A DNA stretch of 64,000 nt from Acestrorhynchus altus (Eukaryota; Chordata; Actinopteri; Characiformes; Acestrorhynchidae): positions 2,351,268 to 2,415,267 of the forward strand of contig CM067522.1 of assembly GCA_034509495.1 (NCBI GenBank). The letters run 5' to 3'. Shown in pieces: positions 12,056 through 23,834 of this stretch. Below the pieces are notes generated by a model. It made no database searches and was not told the DNA's origin. It saw only the letters and a list, made by a program, of their open reading frames with translations. The position numbers were made by a program, and so were the translations under genes. The stretch's first letter is position 1. Each line of letters begins with the position of its first letter.

Positions 12056-13260
12056 CTGAATCAGCCAGTATACAGTACTGTAAGACCACTGTCCACTACA
12101 CAGGACCACTGTCCACTGTTGGAGCAGTATCATAGTGGCAGCTGACGACCCCAATGCAGAACGTTGGGCCTCTTCGAAAAACACCAGCTCATATTTTAAT
12201 GTGTGCTCATCTCATAAATGTCATCTTTCCAACATGACTTCAAGGCAGCATTATTGGTGGTCTCCTGGAATCATAACCAAATTCCTACCTTCAGAAGGTT
12301 TTTAACCCGTACACCGTTAATACTAGTACCTGGAGTTGAGTAAATGGAGACGGTAAACTATGAGTAGTCTACAGAAGTTGTGAGGAGGTCTTCAGTTTAT
12401 GGTCCTGAGAGAGCTCACCACGTCTTTGTTCTAACTCTGTGGAGACACAGCTTTTATCTGAAGCATTTATGTGAAGTACCACACCACACTGACGGCTGTG
12501 GAGGAAAGATGATGTCATGTGGAGAAAGGAAGTGTTAGTACGTCAGACTTGCTGAGGCAAGAGGCTTTGCCACACATGTTGTACAGCAGTTGCCACAACA
12601 ATGCTGAGTAAGACTTTTCTGATGTGCTTCAGTGTTACGTAACCGGCAGGACGGCAGCCTGGGTTTTTGGGTCGAATGTGTTTATTTTAGTGTTTACCGA
12701 CAGGGATGATCTGACCGTACAGCCGGACTCCTCGTCCAGTGTATTCGGTGTCTCTCGTGACCTTTACTCTCTTGCTGTATACACCACAACGTGGCCTATG
12801 AGTAAATGGATGCAAACCAGCATCCTGACCTTAATATTCATATTTTTGATAAGATGCTACAAAAGTACAGAAGTTTATATAATAAATACATAAAAGGCAT
12901 TGAGTTCTTTGACGTGTACCAGTAGTGGACGAATTTGTGGCACTATTTTAATAAGTCAAGTAAGAAAATCATTTTCAGTCCTTTTTTGAGTGCAAAACTT
13001 CAAAAAGCACAATATTAAAACATCAAATGCAGCAACTCATCGCAGTCCAGTGCAAAATCATGTATCTCCATTTTTGTTTGTTTGTTGAAATGCTGTACAA
13101 TGACTTAATTACTCATTAACTGCCTTTAAGAGTTTACATTTTGCCCTTTTGGAGATGTTTTCATTGGACACCAATGATGTGCAAAATCAATGTCAATATT
13201 TCCCAAAACGCTGAATTCTGTAGACAGAAATAGTGTTTTTGAGGATTTCTCAGTTCTCAA
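11600..13260. other. Intergenic with (AT)n microsatellite
   Basis: An (AT)n run occupies 12007-12053. The rest shows no recognisable gene or repeat. The open frame at 12624-12893 has no domain signature or splice support. Confidence 0.5.
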
Positions 13261-13264
13261 AGTG

Positions 13265-13565
13265 AATCCACTAAATTTAAGAATTTGACCAAATACAAGC
13301 TGATTTTGACCAAATTTAAGATGACTTACTAATTTAAAGATGATTGTGACTCAATTAAAGATGATTGTGACTAATTTAAAAATGACTAAATTAAAGATGA
13401 TTTTGACCAAATTTAAGATGATTTTAACCAAGTTTAAGATGATTTTGACTAAATTAAAGATGATTTTGACCACATTTAAGATGACTTACTAATTAAAGAT
13501 GATTGTGACTAAATTAAAGATGACTAATTTAAAGATGATTTTGACTAATTTAAAGATGATCGACT
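13265..13565. repeat. Tandem array of about 20-bp AT-rich units
   Basis: About fifteen imperfect copies of an aaagatgattttgactaaat-like unit follow one another, with variants gattgtgactaattta and accaaatttaagatgat. It ends about 75 bp beyond the polyadenylation signal of the tcim gene. Confidence 0.85.
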
Positions 13566-13639
13566 TGCTTTGCAGAAAGCAGATCATTTACAGGTAAAAC
13601 AGCAAAGAAGAGGAGAAGAGCAGCGAGTGAAGTGAATAA

Positions 13640-13645
13640 TTTATT
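13640..13645 (-). terminator. tcim: tcim polyadenylation signal
   Basis: AATAAA on the minus strand lies about 395 bp beyond the tcim stop codon. It gives a plausible 3' UTR of about 0.4 kb and a transcript of about 0.85 kb. Confidence 0.65.
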
Positions 13646-14040
13646 GTAAAAGTGTCACAGAGTCTATAAAACAGCACAGAGCTGCAGGTGAGAACAGTGG
13701 GGTCTGAACAGTGTTCTGGAGGCCTGGTCTGAGGTCAGGTTCCTCAGCGCGCCTCTAAACGCACACAGTCCTCAACACTAAAGGCGGGAAAGCGTCTCTC
13801 GCTCCTATTGGCTGCTCGCAACGCGAGAACGCTCCGTGCGTCGCCCTGGCAACCGCAGCCGGTGTGATTTCTGAGGTCAGTTAGCATCGTTAGCTCGGCT
13901 CCCTCAGGCTCCGGGCGGCTCGGCCGGCGGCTCTCTGCCCTCAGCCCGGTTCCGACTTTGTCCTCGGGACCCGTCCGCTCCGCGGTCCCGCTCGTCGGAT
14001 CCGTCCGTTCCAGCGCGTCTTCGTGGACGCCGTGTCCCTT

Positions 14041-14349
14041 TCAGCGCACGCGCAGAAAGCGGCGCACGGCGCCGGCGATGCGCAGCAGTTTGTCCTTCTT
14101 GCGCTGCCGCAGCGCCATCAGCGCGCGCGCCGTCTCCCCGGGCTCGTGCGACGCCGCCGCGAGGAAGACGCTGCGCGCGCGCTCCTCGGCCTTCGCGTCG
14201 CCCGCCTTACGAAAGAGGCGCGCGAGCGCGTCCTCGCGCACGTGCTCGAAGATGTGCGGGCACGCGCGCTTCCTCCGTGCCGTGTCAAAGCCGCTGCCGA
14301 GCAGTCGCGGGGTCACGCGCCGACTCTCTGAGCTCGAGTACGAGGACAT
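14041..14349 (-). CDS. tcim: TCIM, transcriptional and immune response regulator
   Basis: The gene is a single uninterrupted frame of 102 residues, matching the roughly 106-residue, intronless TCIM (TC1, C8orf4) of mammals. The first 20 residues are Ser/Arg-rich and variable. From about residue 19 the conserved core is clear: a G-x-x-FDTA-x-RK start, an N/H-IFE segment, LxRLFRxxGDxKAEERA near residues 44-59, and ETARALMALxxRxKDKL near residues 71-88, ending in a basic tail. In mammals TCIM is a small, intrinsically disordered, mainly nuclear protein. It relieves Chibby-mediated repression of beta-catenin and is linked to NF-kB, inflammatory and heat-shock responses. The frame sits in a strong CpG island, and the opposite-strand frame of 150 codons is a shadow of this composition. 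The start is the only ATG that precedes the core in frame. Identification is by recognised family pattern and is confident; whether this is one of several teleost paralogues cannot be told. Confidence 0.9.
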   Translation of the reverse strand: MSSYSSSESRRVTPRLLGSGFDTARRKRACPHIFEHVREDALARLFRKAGDAKAEERARSVFLAAASHEPGETARALMALRQRKKDKLLRIAGAVRRFLRVR

Positions 14350-14465
14350 CGCGGTGGTGTTGGTCGGTGGTTGTTGTGGTGTTGATCGGTGGTTGTTGGT
14401 CGGTCGGTAGTTGGTCGGTGTTGGTGGTTGTTGGGGTGTGTCGCCTCTAGTGCAGCGCGAGGCTG
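14350..14465 (-). other. tcim: tcim 5' UTR (inferred)
   Basis: Transcription is inferred to start about 30 bp downstream of the TATA-like box. The leader contains a striking run of accacc/accaac repeats on the minus strand (14353-14440). Confidence 0.45.
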
Positions 14466-14493
14466 ATACTGAGCGGAGCGGTGCTGCGCGAGG

Positions 14494-14538
14494 TTTAAAG
14501 GGCGCAGAGGGAACGCCCTCACTGACACCTCAGCCAAT
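14494..14538 (-). promoter_or_regulatory. tcim: tcim core promoter: TATA-like and CCAAT
   Basis: TTTAAA at 14494-14499 is a TATA-like box. About 35 bp further upstream on the minus strand is ATTGG (plus-strand ccaat, 14534-14538), an NF-Y type inverted CCAAT box. A near-match to an NF-kB half-palindrome (gggaacgccc, 14509-14518) lies between them with one mismatch. The spacing suits a vertebrate stress- or cytokine-inducible promoter; function is inferred. Confidence 0.55.
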
Positions 14539-14655
14539 CAGAACAGAGTAGAGAATATTCATTATTAACAACAGCACGAGCTCACTTCAGACAGAGGCAG
14601 GAGAGTCAAACCACCACACACTCTTCAGACAGAGGCAGGAGAGTAAAACAACCAC

Positions 14656-14661
14656 CGCGCG

Positions 14662-14704
<43 letters not shown>
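14656..14704 (+). repeat. (CG)n(CA)n microsatellite
   Basis: About 14 bp of alternating CG is followed by about 35 bp of CA; a further CA run lies at 14827-14856. Confidence 0.95.
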
Positions 14705-14705
<1 letters not shown>

Positions 14706-14707
14706 AT

Positions 14708-14820
14708 CATACATTTACGTTTATGGCATTTGTCAGATGCCCTTATCCAGAGCAACTTACAAAAGTGCTTTGCTGTTCACTCAGAAAATATCCTTAACTA
14801 GTACGTGAGGCTAGAATCTA
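14708..14820 (+). repeat. Dispersed SINE/LINE-tail repeat
   Basis: The order of catttacgtttatggcattt, gtcagatgcccttatccaga and gcaacttacaaaagtgc is a widespread teleost dispersed-repeat consensus. A weaker relative is at 38785-38900. Confidence 0.7.
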
Positions 14821-14823
14821 GAG

Positions 14824-14855
<32 letters not shown>

Positions 14856-14859
14856 AGGT

Positions 14860-17690
14860 TATCATACTGTGAAAATCTCATACTGTTGTAACCCTAGCGC
14901 CAGATCATCACAGGTGACCACACACCCATCCACTCCTAGGTTCAAAGTACCACAGATAATCAATGTACAGAGAATATATAGAGACTCTATATCTGTTGTT
15001 GTATTTGAGTTGCATGTGAATGTAATAAAACTGTAAATCAGAACCAGAAGTCGCCATGACAACACAAGGGTGTTTTCCAAGATTGAGAAGAATAGATCTG
15101 TGTTTTTGGGAAGAATAATCCTGACAAGTCACCCTGCAGAACTCACAAGAACACAGCGATTGAGGACTACTGAGATGAGATGTGCCTCAACAGCCACCTT
15201 TAAAACTGTGGGTCCAACCTGCCATCATGCCAGCGATGAACGCTGGGTATTTCCATTCATTCGCACCAGAAAGGTACCAACTGATGCATCCTCAAGGTGG
15301 AACAAGAACACATCCTGGAACTGTCTGATCTAGGTCAATGCGTTCTTCAGTACTGGAGAGCAACTTGTGGAAGACGACATCAGACAAGAACATAAGGATG
15401 CAAGAACACACTTTTTGTTCACTATGCAAAGAAACAAGCTCATGTCTCATGTCTTGAGTTTTATATCAAATGGTGGCAAAACAGCATCAGCTGATTTTGG
15501 ACCAGAATCTTGTGGTAAAACTGTGTTTCAGGTACCAGGCAGTGTATTCTTAACCTTTTTATGTAATAACTTTCTATGAAGGAGCTTAGAGGCTTTAAAC
15601 TTCAGAAATCTAGGTTCCACAATTCACACCACGTTTTGGATTTACCAACAAACCTGAACAACACTGTTTACTTCTTAAAGATTTAATCATGTAAAACGGA
15701 GGCATTTCCCTGGGGTTTCCCTTCCCTAACGTATCTGTACATTAAGTCGGTCAAAGGCCAAGGTAAATCTGGAACTCTAAATGTGGAAAGTTATTCCCGT
15801 AAGAGTGGGCGCTATAGGTGTCACCCCCAGTGGTTTTCCTGACTCACAGAAAGAGCTGTTTATTGCAGAGGAATTGCTCAGATCCTGCTTCTACTGATGT
15901 CTGTAGATATAGACACTAAGCAACCCTGTGCAAACAAAGCTCACCATTTGCCTCTCGAGCGCATGTTATCCAGAGACTTCCTATTTACATGGTGGACCCT
16001 TTCTGTTTTGCTTTTAGTTTTCCTCTCCTTACCAGTAAGTACAATCCAAACATGGAGAAATAACAGTGCTAGGGGTTTCCACTGGCATGGTCGGTTCCAG
16101 AAATGCCACTTGGCCCCAAGAGACCTCAAAAAATGTGCCATTGTTGCATGGAAGGTGAGGAATGCATGGCACTTGGCACCCATTGTCAAGCAAGTCTGTC
16201 CTTTCTCAATCATATTGTTTTACTTTCCTCTCACTGTCTGGACAGACCGTGTTTCCGTAGAAGGCATGGTAGCATGGTGTAGGTGTAGAAATGGACAGGA
16301 GTATGTCATAAATCATTGGTTCCTTGTTCCAGGCAGGTGGAGAAACCACAGTAAGGCCTCCCCGCCAGCGGGAAGGAAGCATCAGCCTGAGCGGCCAGTG
16401 TGGCCCTTCCAAAGCCCAGCCAAGCTGTCCCTTATTAATCATAACAATGGCAGCACTAAATTTAACTGGGGTCAGGGGGCATGTCAGGCCAGCAAAAGCA
16501 ATCCCTCCCATACTGCTGACTGGAGCCAGCGGAGATTTCTTGGCGTCTAACCGTTAAATAAAAACCGTTGACATGCAGGGAAGGGTAGACGAGGACTAAC
16601 GGAAAGTGGACAAATTGTGTATTTAAGAATGACCATAACTCACACTTTTGTATTTGCACAAATATCAACTTTGTCCACTGCCTGTAAGAATGTTCAAGTG
16701 TTGAAAGTAGTAAGCAATGACACCAAATAAGGAAAAATTAGGGGGAAAGAAATATTACAATACTGATGTGCACATACTGTCCATTTTATTAGACACCCCA
16801 ACCACTTTAAAAAGCCTTGTTATAAAAAATGTATGTAGAGTTTATGGTGGAAAAACTGTCAAATCATGATAATAGACTGAAAAATACTGAATACGGTTTC
16901 TAACAGTGAATTACACTCATTTGTATATATTTGTTTTTGTCTAGAAAATATTCTAATGTTAAATAGCTTTGCAACAACCAATGAACTCTGAACAATGTCA
17001 TTTTTGCATATAATTTTCTGACCATTAAAATATTAAATAAAACATTTCTCAAGTTTGGGAGCTGTGTCAACTATGCTGCTTCAATAATATATGGTGGGTT
17101 TGAATCTGCTACAGTTGGAAGCAAAACTGATTTCTCCTTGGCTTCTGACATCAACTACTTACATACTGAACACGTCCCTGCCCCATTCACGCACCACCTG
17201 TGTGTAGTCTTTCCCCAGGCTACCTTCTCTTTACTGCAGCTGTTTTATGTAACGGTTGACTGCCTGGCCTGTTTGCGGCTGTCAGAGTAAGTTACTAAAT
17301 GCTGTGCTCCTCACTGTGACTCTATGCTGGTTGCGGTACTACAGAGCTCAATTTGGCATTACCAGAGATTTATACAGACATTGTTTTGTATGTTTTTGTC
17401 CTGAGTAATTTATTGTAAACAGATCATGGATCTTGCAATGCCACACAAGTATGACTATATATGTTTTCCAATGTAGATCTATTTTATTCACAATATGCTC
17501 ATAACCACAGCTGCCAAATTGGATTTTTTATTATGACACTTTAGGTCACTATATAACTGTGCAACTGTCCCCCTTACAACACTAATTACTGGTCAGTTTC
17601 TGATCATAAGACAGTTTTTATTTGAGTATTGAACCTTTCTTACCTCAACCAAGAACCCAAGTTGAGTTATGAAAATGACCATGGATGAAT
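14860..17690. other. Intergenic, includes a 217-codon open frame
   Basis: The frame 15897-16550 (+) is long for chance but has overlapping antisense frames, no domain, no signal of codon bias and no splice partners. The 16060-16560 part is compositionally even and non-repetitive. I regard it as possible conserved non-coding DNA rather than a gene. The rest shows no repeat I can name. Confidence 0.4.
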
Positions 17691-17754
17691 GGCTAGAGAA
17701 TGACTACAAACTGTGTGTTAATAAGATGGATGATAGATAATGTACTATTGAGGT

Positions 17755-18050
17755 CTACTGTGCACCTGTATGGCCACTGACCCAGACGTTGATCATCGAG
17801 AGATCGACAGATTGATTCCTGGTGATGCCACAGCCATTCGCATCTAGATATCCCTGACAGTCCACTGGCTTCACTCTCTCTGGTTGGGTACAATGACACT
17901 CCCTCTTTCCATCACTGTATGCAATCTGTGCATCTGTAAGAAGATTAATTGGCCGCTGCCCAAAGAGGTTACACTCATGGTAGTTCACAAACATGCAGTG
18001 GCTCGCTTCATTGATGAAAGCATATGCTAGCTTCCCACTCCCGAACGCTG
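17755..18050 (-). CDS. Orphan cysteine-rich terminal exon
   Basis: On the minus strand, a polypyrimidine tract with a good acceptor (TTCTCTTCCAG, ending at 18051) opens into a 97-codon frame that closes with TAG at 17757-17755. The peptide begins A-F-G-S-G-K and has six cysteines, at residues 18, 26, 51, 53, 64 and 73, including a C-H-C pair. It has an N-Q-S glycosylation sequon at residue 78 and no transmembrane segment. Even cysteine number, a sequon and balanced hydrophilic composition suggest a secreted protein's C-terminal exon. I do not recognise the family and could not find the preceding exon, which must end with one base of a split codon. It could be a surviving exon of a dead gene. 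Confidence 0.4.
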
Positions 18051-18059
18051 CTGGAAGAG

Positions 18060-19370
18060 AATTGGAATTGTAAACGTCATTCCAAGCAGCAGACCAGAAG
18101 TGGTGTAATCAGTGACTGAACATTCAGCATCTGTCCAAGAAAGCAAACAAGTCAAAGTCCAGTTCTGACCCATGGTTTAATCTGGCCAACATGTCACTGT
18201 GGAATGACGGCAATGACGTCTATATCTGGGAGCCAGGAATCCAAATGGCATGACAAACTTTAAGTGTGGCTGCTACAACAAGCACCAAAAATCAACCATA
18301 ATCTGAGAGATGTTTCCAGAATATTCCATTCAGGTGAAATTTCCAGAAGAACATTCCGATGACCTGTACTTTTGCCTCTGGCAGGATATTGACAGAAACC
18401 TTTGGTTTGATTTCATTTACTATCACAACGTAAAGGCTGTAAAGCATAATAGGTTCTTCCTTCGTGTCAAGTCACCTTACTGGTCCACTTCGTGTTCGCA
18501 CAAGTCTCCTTCATTAGCTGAGGTCCCCAAAACTGAAGGCTGCTGCAGATGGTGGTGTAATCTTCTCAGAATAGCGTTTCATAAAATGAGGTAAAGAATT
18601 CTTTCTTGTCCTTTGTTCTGCTTTCTTCCTCTATATGCATGACTTGTTTATGAAAACCTCCCTGGTCTCTCTGTTGTCGGATGTGACAACACAGTTCATC
18701 CCTGGAGCAGATGACATTACTCTCGGCAGTGGAGCCATTTAGGACATTATGTTAAATCAGCCCAAACACAGAGGGTAAATTATGGATGTGATACTGTAAT
18801 GCTGCAATCGCAGGCTCGTTTTAGTTTATAAAAAAGGCATCTTGAGGCCCTGTGGAGAATTACATAAAAGAGCCATCTGTTTAAAGACTAAATCTAATCA
18901 GCGGGAGGAGACGGGTGATAGGCTGCTCCGCAATCACATCCACAGACAGTAATCCTACTTCACACGACAAGCACTGATAGCACTTTAAATCTAGTGAGAC
19001 TGTCCCAATTTTGCTGTCTATTCTATTAGGAAAGAATTCCCTTTGCTGGAACTCCACACAGAGAGGAAGTGATGGCAATCTAATATTTCACACTTCTTTA
19101 ATCCACTTCAATCAGGTCAGGTCAGGCTGTAAACACTGTAAACACGGTGTCATGCAGCTTATCACGTATGATTTGGGGCAAGACCTTCGATCATCATATA
19201 ATAAATTCAACAGACTGGAGCAAAGTAAGCGAGCTTGCAGTCAGCTCAGAGTTAGGACCCTAATCTGTGGTTTGCAACACGTTTACGAAATTTTGCCCCA
19301 GTTAGATTGTTAGCTCTCACTTACGGCATTAATAAGCAAATTAACAAATTTAAAATTTCCTAAAGTAATT
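18060..19370. other. Intergenic, non-repetitive
   Basis: A fragment around 18190-18260 (+) reads sensibly for about 25 codons before a stop, and 18310-18594 is open, but neither has a recognisable domain. The 18690-19080 stretch is even in composition and non-repetitive, as is common for conserved non-coding elements. Confidence 0.35.
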
Positions 19371-19374
19371 TAGG

Positions 19375-19710
19375 GTTATGATATTAGCTCACATTTACCA
19401 CATTAGCTTATGGTTAGCCTGTTTACATTACCTCATGGTTAACATGGTAGCTGTCACTGCAGTAGCTAGCATGTAGCGCATTATTTCAAGTTTCCTGTAG
19501 GAGTGTACATTTACCAAATTGGTTACTGTTTACCACATTAGCGTGTGGTTAACATGTTTGTTTACATGATCTCATTTGCTTTTGGTTAACATGTTTGTTT
19601 ACATTATCTCATTTGCTTTTGTTAGCATGTTTGTTTACATTATTTCATTAGCTCACAGTTAGTATTAGTAGTTCATTAGTATTTCATTAGCTCACCGTGT
19701 GTTACAGTAC
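19375..19710. repeat. Degenerate tandem repeat, ttagc/gttaacatg words
   Basis: Imperfect units built from gttaacatgtttgtttacat and tatctcatttgcttttg recur, with a period near 40 bp in the best part (19550-19640). Confidence 0.6.
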
Positions 19711-19899
19711 AGTACAGTTATCCCTTTACTTCATATTTGCTGCAACAGGTCATGGTTACCATGTTAATTCACCATTTTAGGTACTGTCAGCATGTTCAAT
19801 AGCAGCTACTGATTTAGCACACAGCTATCTTCGAAAACAGGGAAGACATTCCATTTGTTCAGTATTTGACAGTCTTGGATTCACAATGATAATTGTTTA

Positions 19900-20280
19900 C
19901 CAGGAATGTGTTATAGAAGGCAATTCCCCCCACAGTGGACAGCACAATAGCTTCTCACAAAAGCTTATTTATCGGGACCAGCAGCACCTGGCTTCAATTG
20001 TTTGAAATCAGAAATCACATCCACATGCAATACAGGAGACCCCCACAAACATAGGCAACACCACAGGTCAGTGCTGGTGGTGAAGACCCACCAGAGTGCC
20101 ACCACACTGGACACAGCTCCTCCCCTGGGCTCATGAGGTTGCTAACTGGATCCTAGAAGAATGGCACCATGTACCACAGGCTGAAGAGTCTCTGATACCA
20201 ATAATTGTGGGCTGATGGTGGGGTTTCTGTGTAGTGTAGACCCTGATTGTCAACAAGCCATTCATTAGGCTTGTGTTCAA
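19900..20280 (+). pseudogene. Decayed Tc1-like transposon fragment
   Basis: It shares gaaatcacatccacatgcaa, gaggttgctaactggatcc and ccctgattgtcaacaagcca-like blocks with the longer copy at 48000-48840, in the same order. No open transposase frame survives. Confidence 0.6.
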
Positions 20281-20639
20281 CCTTACTTACAAAATAACCT
20301 CATACTTCATAACGGTGTATGCCTCGCACCTTCATCACACTAATCTACAGTGTCCTTTTATTATGCAACCACAGCAGAATGGGAAACCTTTGGCCACAAC
20401 AAAAGAGGTGACTGTTCTTCTGCTATCAGAAATCATCAGAACACTGTAATCAGTAGCTCCACATGTGATATCAACAGTAAAAGAATTACTGCATGGGCAG
20501 ATTCAGCCTACCAGTTGGCTGGAATTTGAGCTGTAGTTTAGACTTGTTCAGACAGATATGATGCCTATGTAGGGACGCACAAAATAGTACACTCTTTAGT
20601 GGGTTAACTGAGGTCATTGAGTTTAGAGAGACCTTTAGC

Positions 20640-20805
20640 AGACTGCTGTGGACTGGTGGTTAGGGAACCAGCCTTCAAATCCCTGGACTAGCAGGGCATG
20701 ACTGAAGTGCCCTTGAGGAAAGTACTTTATTGCCCAACTGTTCTCCGGTGCGCTGTGGAGCATGGGGTAAATGTGGAGGACAAATCCCCCTGTGTGCACC
20801 TTTAG
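20640..20805 (+). repeat. tRNA-derived SINE
   Basis: A degenerate tRNA-like head (ggtggttagggaaccagcc, then ttcaaatccctgg as the B box) is followed by the standard body gactgaagtgcccttgagg and gtggaggacaaatcccc. Degenerate internal promoter boxes suggest an old inactive copy. Confidence 0.75.
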
Positions 20806-20809
20806 AGAG

Positions 20810-22380
20810 ACCTTGGAATATAGAGTGATTAGTCCACTGTTTATTTTATTATTATTTTATTAGATTTGTCAGTAATGGTACCTACAAGCTCATTCCCGTA
20901 AAACTTGCATCCTGCGGAATACTAACCCTAAACACATTCCAGTGTATTCCACTGCCCCTGAGAAAGCCAATTAGAGGCATCAGGTGTGTTATCTTGAAGT
21001 CAAAGTGAGACACAGCAGGAGGTGATTCCACCGGGAGCTGATGTCCTCTACTTTACGGTGTGCAAAACAAGCCTTTACAAGAAAGACAGAAGAATGCTGA
21101 CTGGAAACCACCCCAATACCAAAGAATAGCCCTGGAGCTAATTCTCTGCATGTTGCCAAATAACAGCTATGACGATGCCTACTGCAACCCCTTTCCCATG
21201 CAAATGTGAGGCCAGCAAACACCGTAATGGTTTGTTCTGGGAAGTACAGTCAAGTCACACTGAGTTGTAGGAAAAAAAAGTAGCATACCGACTTTGGCTT
21301 CATATCTAAAGCACTTTTAACAAGCTTGTGCACTGTCCCACAGCCTGTATACAGAGCTCCAGAAAAAACATTCAGAGGTATTCAATACTCGCAGAGAACC
21401 TTTAGTCTGCTGATCTGGGACCAAGCTTACAAGCTTATTCCCGACTTTAACTACTGCAGCAACAAGAATACAGATCTCAGACCAAGGGCAAAAGGGCACA
21501 TTGGCCCAACATTACTGTCCAAAGGCACCAAGCCAAAATATGCAGTAATTGAGTCACTTAGTCAGTGTCATCCAGGCACAAATACCAATCCCATTCCACT
21601 GCAGTGTCTGGCTTGGTTTAAGTCCAGCTGGTGGTGGATAAGCATCCGGTAAGTGTGGATCTGTTCTGGGAAAGAGAAGCGCTTTGGGGGCCTGTTTTGC
21701 ATCTATTAACAAAATCCCGCAGGAGGGCCGCACATTTGTTTTCATTCGGGTTTAATGTTTAGTAGAACTGTTCCTGAGTGAGCTCAGCAAAAAGTAAGCC
21801 TTGTAGTTTACTGGAGCACTGAATAAGCTGTTTATAGCTTTGCCCTTAGGGGGTTTCTGGTCAGCTGTGAACCGTGAAATGGCAAAAATAGCGTCTACCA
21901 GTGAAAGTAAACAGGAATCATCAATGATGTTTTGAAAAGGAGACTTGTTTTTGTGGGCACTGTGATGATTGCTGACGGGTCATAGGGGGAAGTTCGGGTG
22001 GAGGGGTATAACAAAACTAATCCTCTTTCTGGGAGTTTGCATAAGTGTAAGACAGATGGCTGGACTGGCAACAACAATGGCTCATGGTCACTACAGCTAC
22101 TACTGGCCCAGAGAGGGCTTGTATTACTCAAACAGCCTTCCCACACACTAGAAAGGTCCACGGTGGCAGATTAGATGACACACTGTTACGTTCTCATTCA
22201 GGGCACCCGGGCTCAGTTACAGATAAACCAGCTTGAACCAGCTATAGCAGCACCCTTTCTCCACTTCTCATTTATCACACACCCTGGTGGTCCAGCATCC
22301 AGTGGAGCTACCCTCCACTGGACCGATGTTGTCAAGCGGTGGGAGCACAACTATGTCCCTTATATGTTTCATATACACAC
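20810..22380. other. Intergenic, no gene recognised
   Basis: The open frame at 21326-21652 (+) has no recognisable domain and is mirrored by antisense frames. No repeat was identified. Confidence 0.45.
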
Positions 22381-22384
22381 TTTA

Positions 22385-22945
22385 ACCTGACCACCTCCTT
22401 GTTTCTACATTCACTTTCCATCTACATACTTCAATCTCCTTTCACCCTTATCTTCAACGTTCAGGACCCCTCAGGACCACCACAGAGCAGCTATTGTGTG
22501 TGTGGTGGGTCATTCTAAGCTCTGCAGTGATACTGACATGGTGTCAGCAGTGCTGCTGGAGTGTTTAAACATTGTGTCCACACACTGTCCACTCTACTAG
22601 ACACTCATACCGAGTGTCTCCACCTTGTAGATGTAAAGTCACAGACAGAAGCTCATCTGTTTCTGCACAGTTTGTGTTGGTCGTCCTCTAGTCCTTCATC
22701 AGTGCTCACAGGATGATGTTCAGCAGTGACACTGAGGAGTTTAAACACTCCAGCAGCACTGCTGTGTCTGCTCCTCTCGTACCGGCACTCACTAACCCAA
22801 TCCGCACATAATAGCTGCTCTGTGCTGGTCCCGTGGGGTTCTGACCATTGAAGATCAGGGTGAAAGGAGGAGAATAAAGTATGCTGATATAAAAAGGACA
22901 GTGAATGTAGAAACAAGGTGGTCATAATGTTATGGTTGTTTGGTG
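22385..22945. repeat. Palindromic repeat, copy 3 (near full length)
   Basis: Terminal gaccacctccttgtttctacattcac at 22390 and its inverted counterpart gtagaaacaaggtggtcataatg at 22910 bound the element. The internal arms cagcagtgctgctggagtg and cactccagcagcactgctg are also inverted. It shows the extent of the family, about 0.55 kb. Confidence 0.85.
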
Positions 22946-22949
22946 ATTA

Positions 22950-23740
22950 TGAAAGTACTATAATATGGTCCATATATATTATTATTACCTGTTTTTTTAC
23001 ATCCCGCCTCCTTTTCTCAGGAGAAGGAAAGGAGTGTTCACAGACTGATGACATCATTGTGATGAACGAACGGGTCTGAGGATTTCACTCTGTTGAACTT
23101 GAACACCCACTGTTGTGGCAATAAGAGTGTAAGCATGCGTCATGGCCGAAGGAGACACACCATGTTACAACTACTGTTTATCTCCGATCTCTGTTGCACA
23201 AACTCTTGACCAGCACACGCTCATGTCGCTATGGCCTCAGGTCAGCGCGCCCCACAGTCACTACAGCGACGCATTAGGCGGGTCTGGGAGCATGCTGGAA
23301 TCTCCAGCCATTCATGCTTCCCACTCTCGGACATTGTGTTTGATGAACACTGCCCATTCTGCTGTGAAGGTTTCGGTAATGCCGGGCCTGCTCACCCGGC
23401 CGCAACAAATGTAAACACGTAAGCCTCGCTGTATTGCGAGCACTGAGTAATGCTCATGAGTAAGCTGTTGACTGTGTCAGCTGGCCACTAATGACCACTC
23501 TGTCGCACACTCCGCTTTAGCACATTGAGAGGACAACTGCAAGGTTTCCCCCGTCCAGCCAGAGGCTCACCAGGTGGGTGAGAAGGAGGGGGCAAAAGCT
23601 TCCTGTAGGTCAGTGACCTCACTCTGCTGGCAAACGTGCATGATTGTGTAATTACACTGTAAGAAGATTGTACGGCTGGGTTTGTTTACAAGGAGGGCAC
23701 ATGCACAGCCCCGGTGGGCTCAGTTTGAGGTCTATAATAG
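22950..23740. other. Intergenic, no feature recognised
   Basis: Overlapping plus-strand frames at 23142-23422 share bases in two registers and have no domain. No repeat was named. Confidence 0.4.
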
Positions 23741-23742
23741 TA

Positions 23743-23834
23743 TATAATGTTATATATTATATATAGTATATAATATATGATAGGATATAATAGTAATTAT
23801 ATATATATATATATATATATATCTGTCTCTTATA

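Noticed and set aside
13958..14410. 150-codon plus-strand frame in the CpG island
   Set aside because: It is the antisense shadow of tcim, produced by GC-rich composition.
15897..16550. 217-codon open frame on the plus strand
   Set aside because: Overlapping open antisense frames, no recognisable domain, no splice partners; no better than chance plus unusual composition.
18310..18594. 94-codon plus-strand frame near the orphan exon
   Set aside because: No domain, no consistent splice sites and opposite in strand to the orphan exon; possibly transposon-derived but unproven.
20640..20805. Candidate functional tRNA gene
   Set aside because: The tRNA-like head is degenerate and attached to a standard SINE body; no full cloverleaf could be formed.
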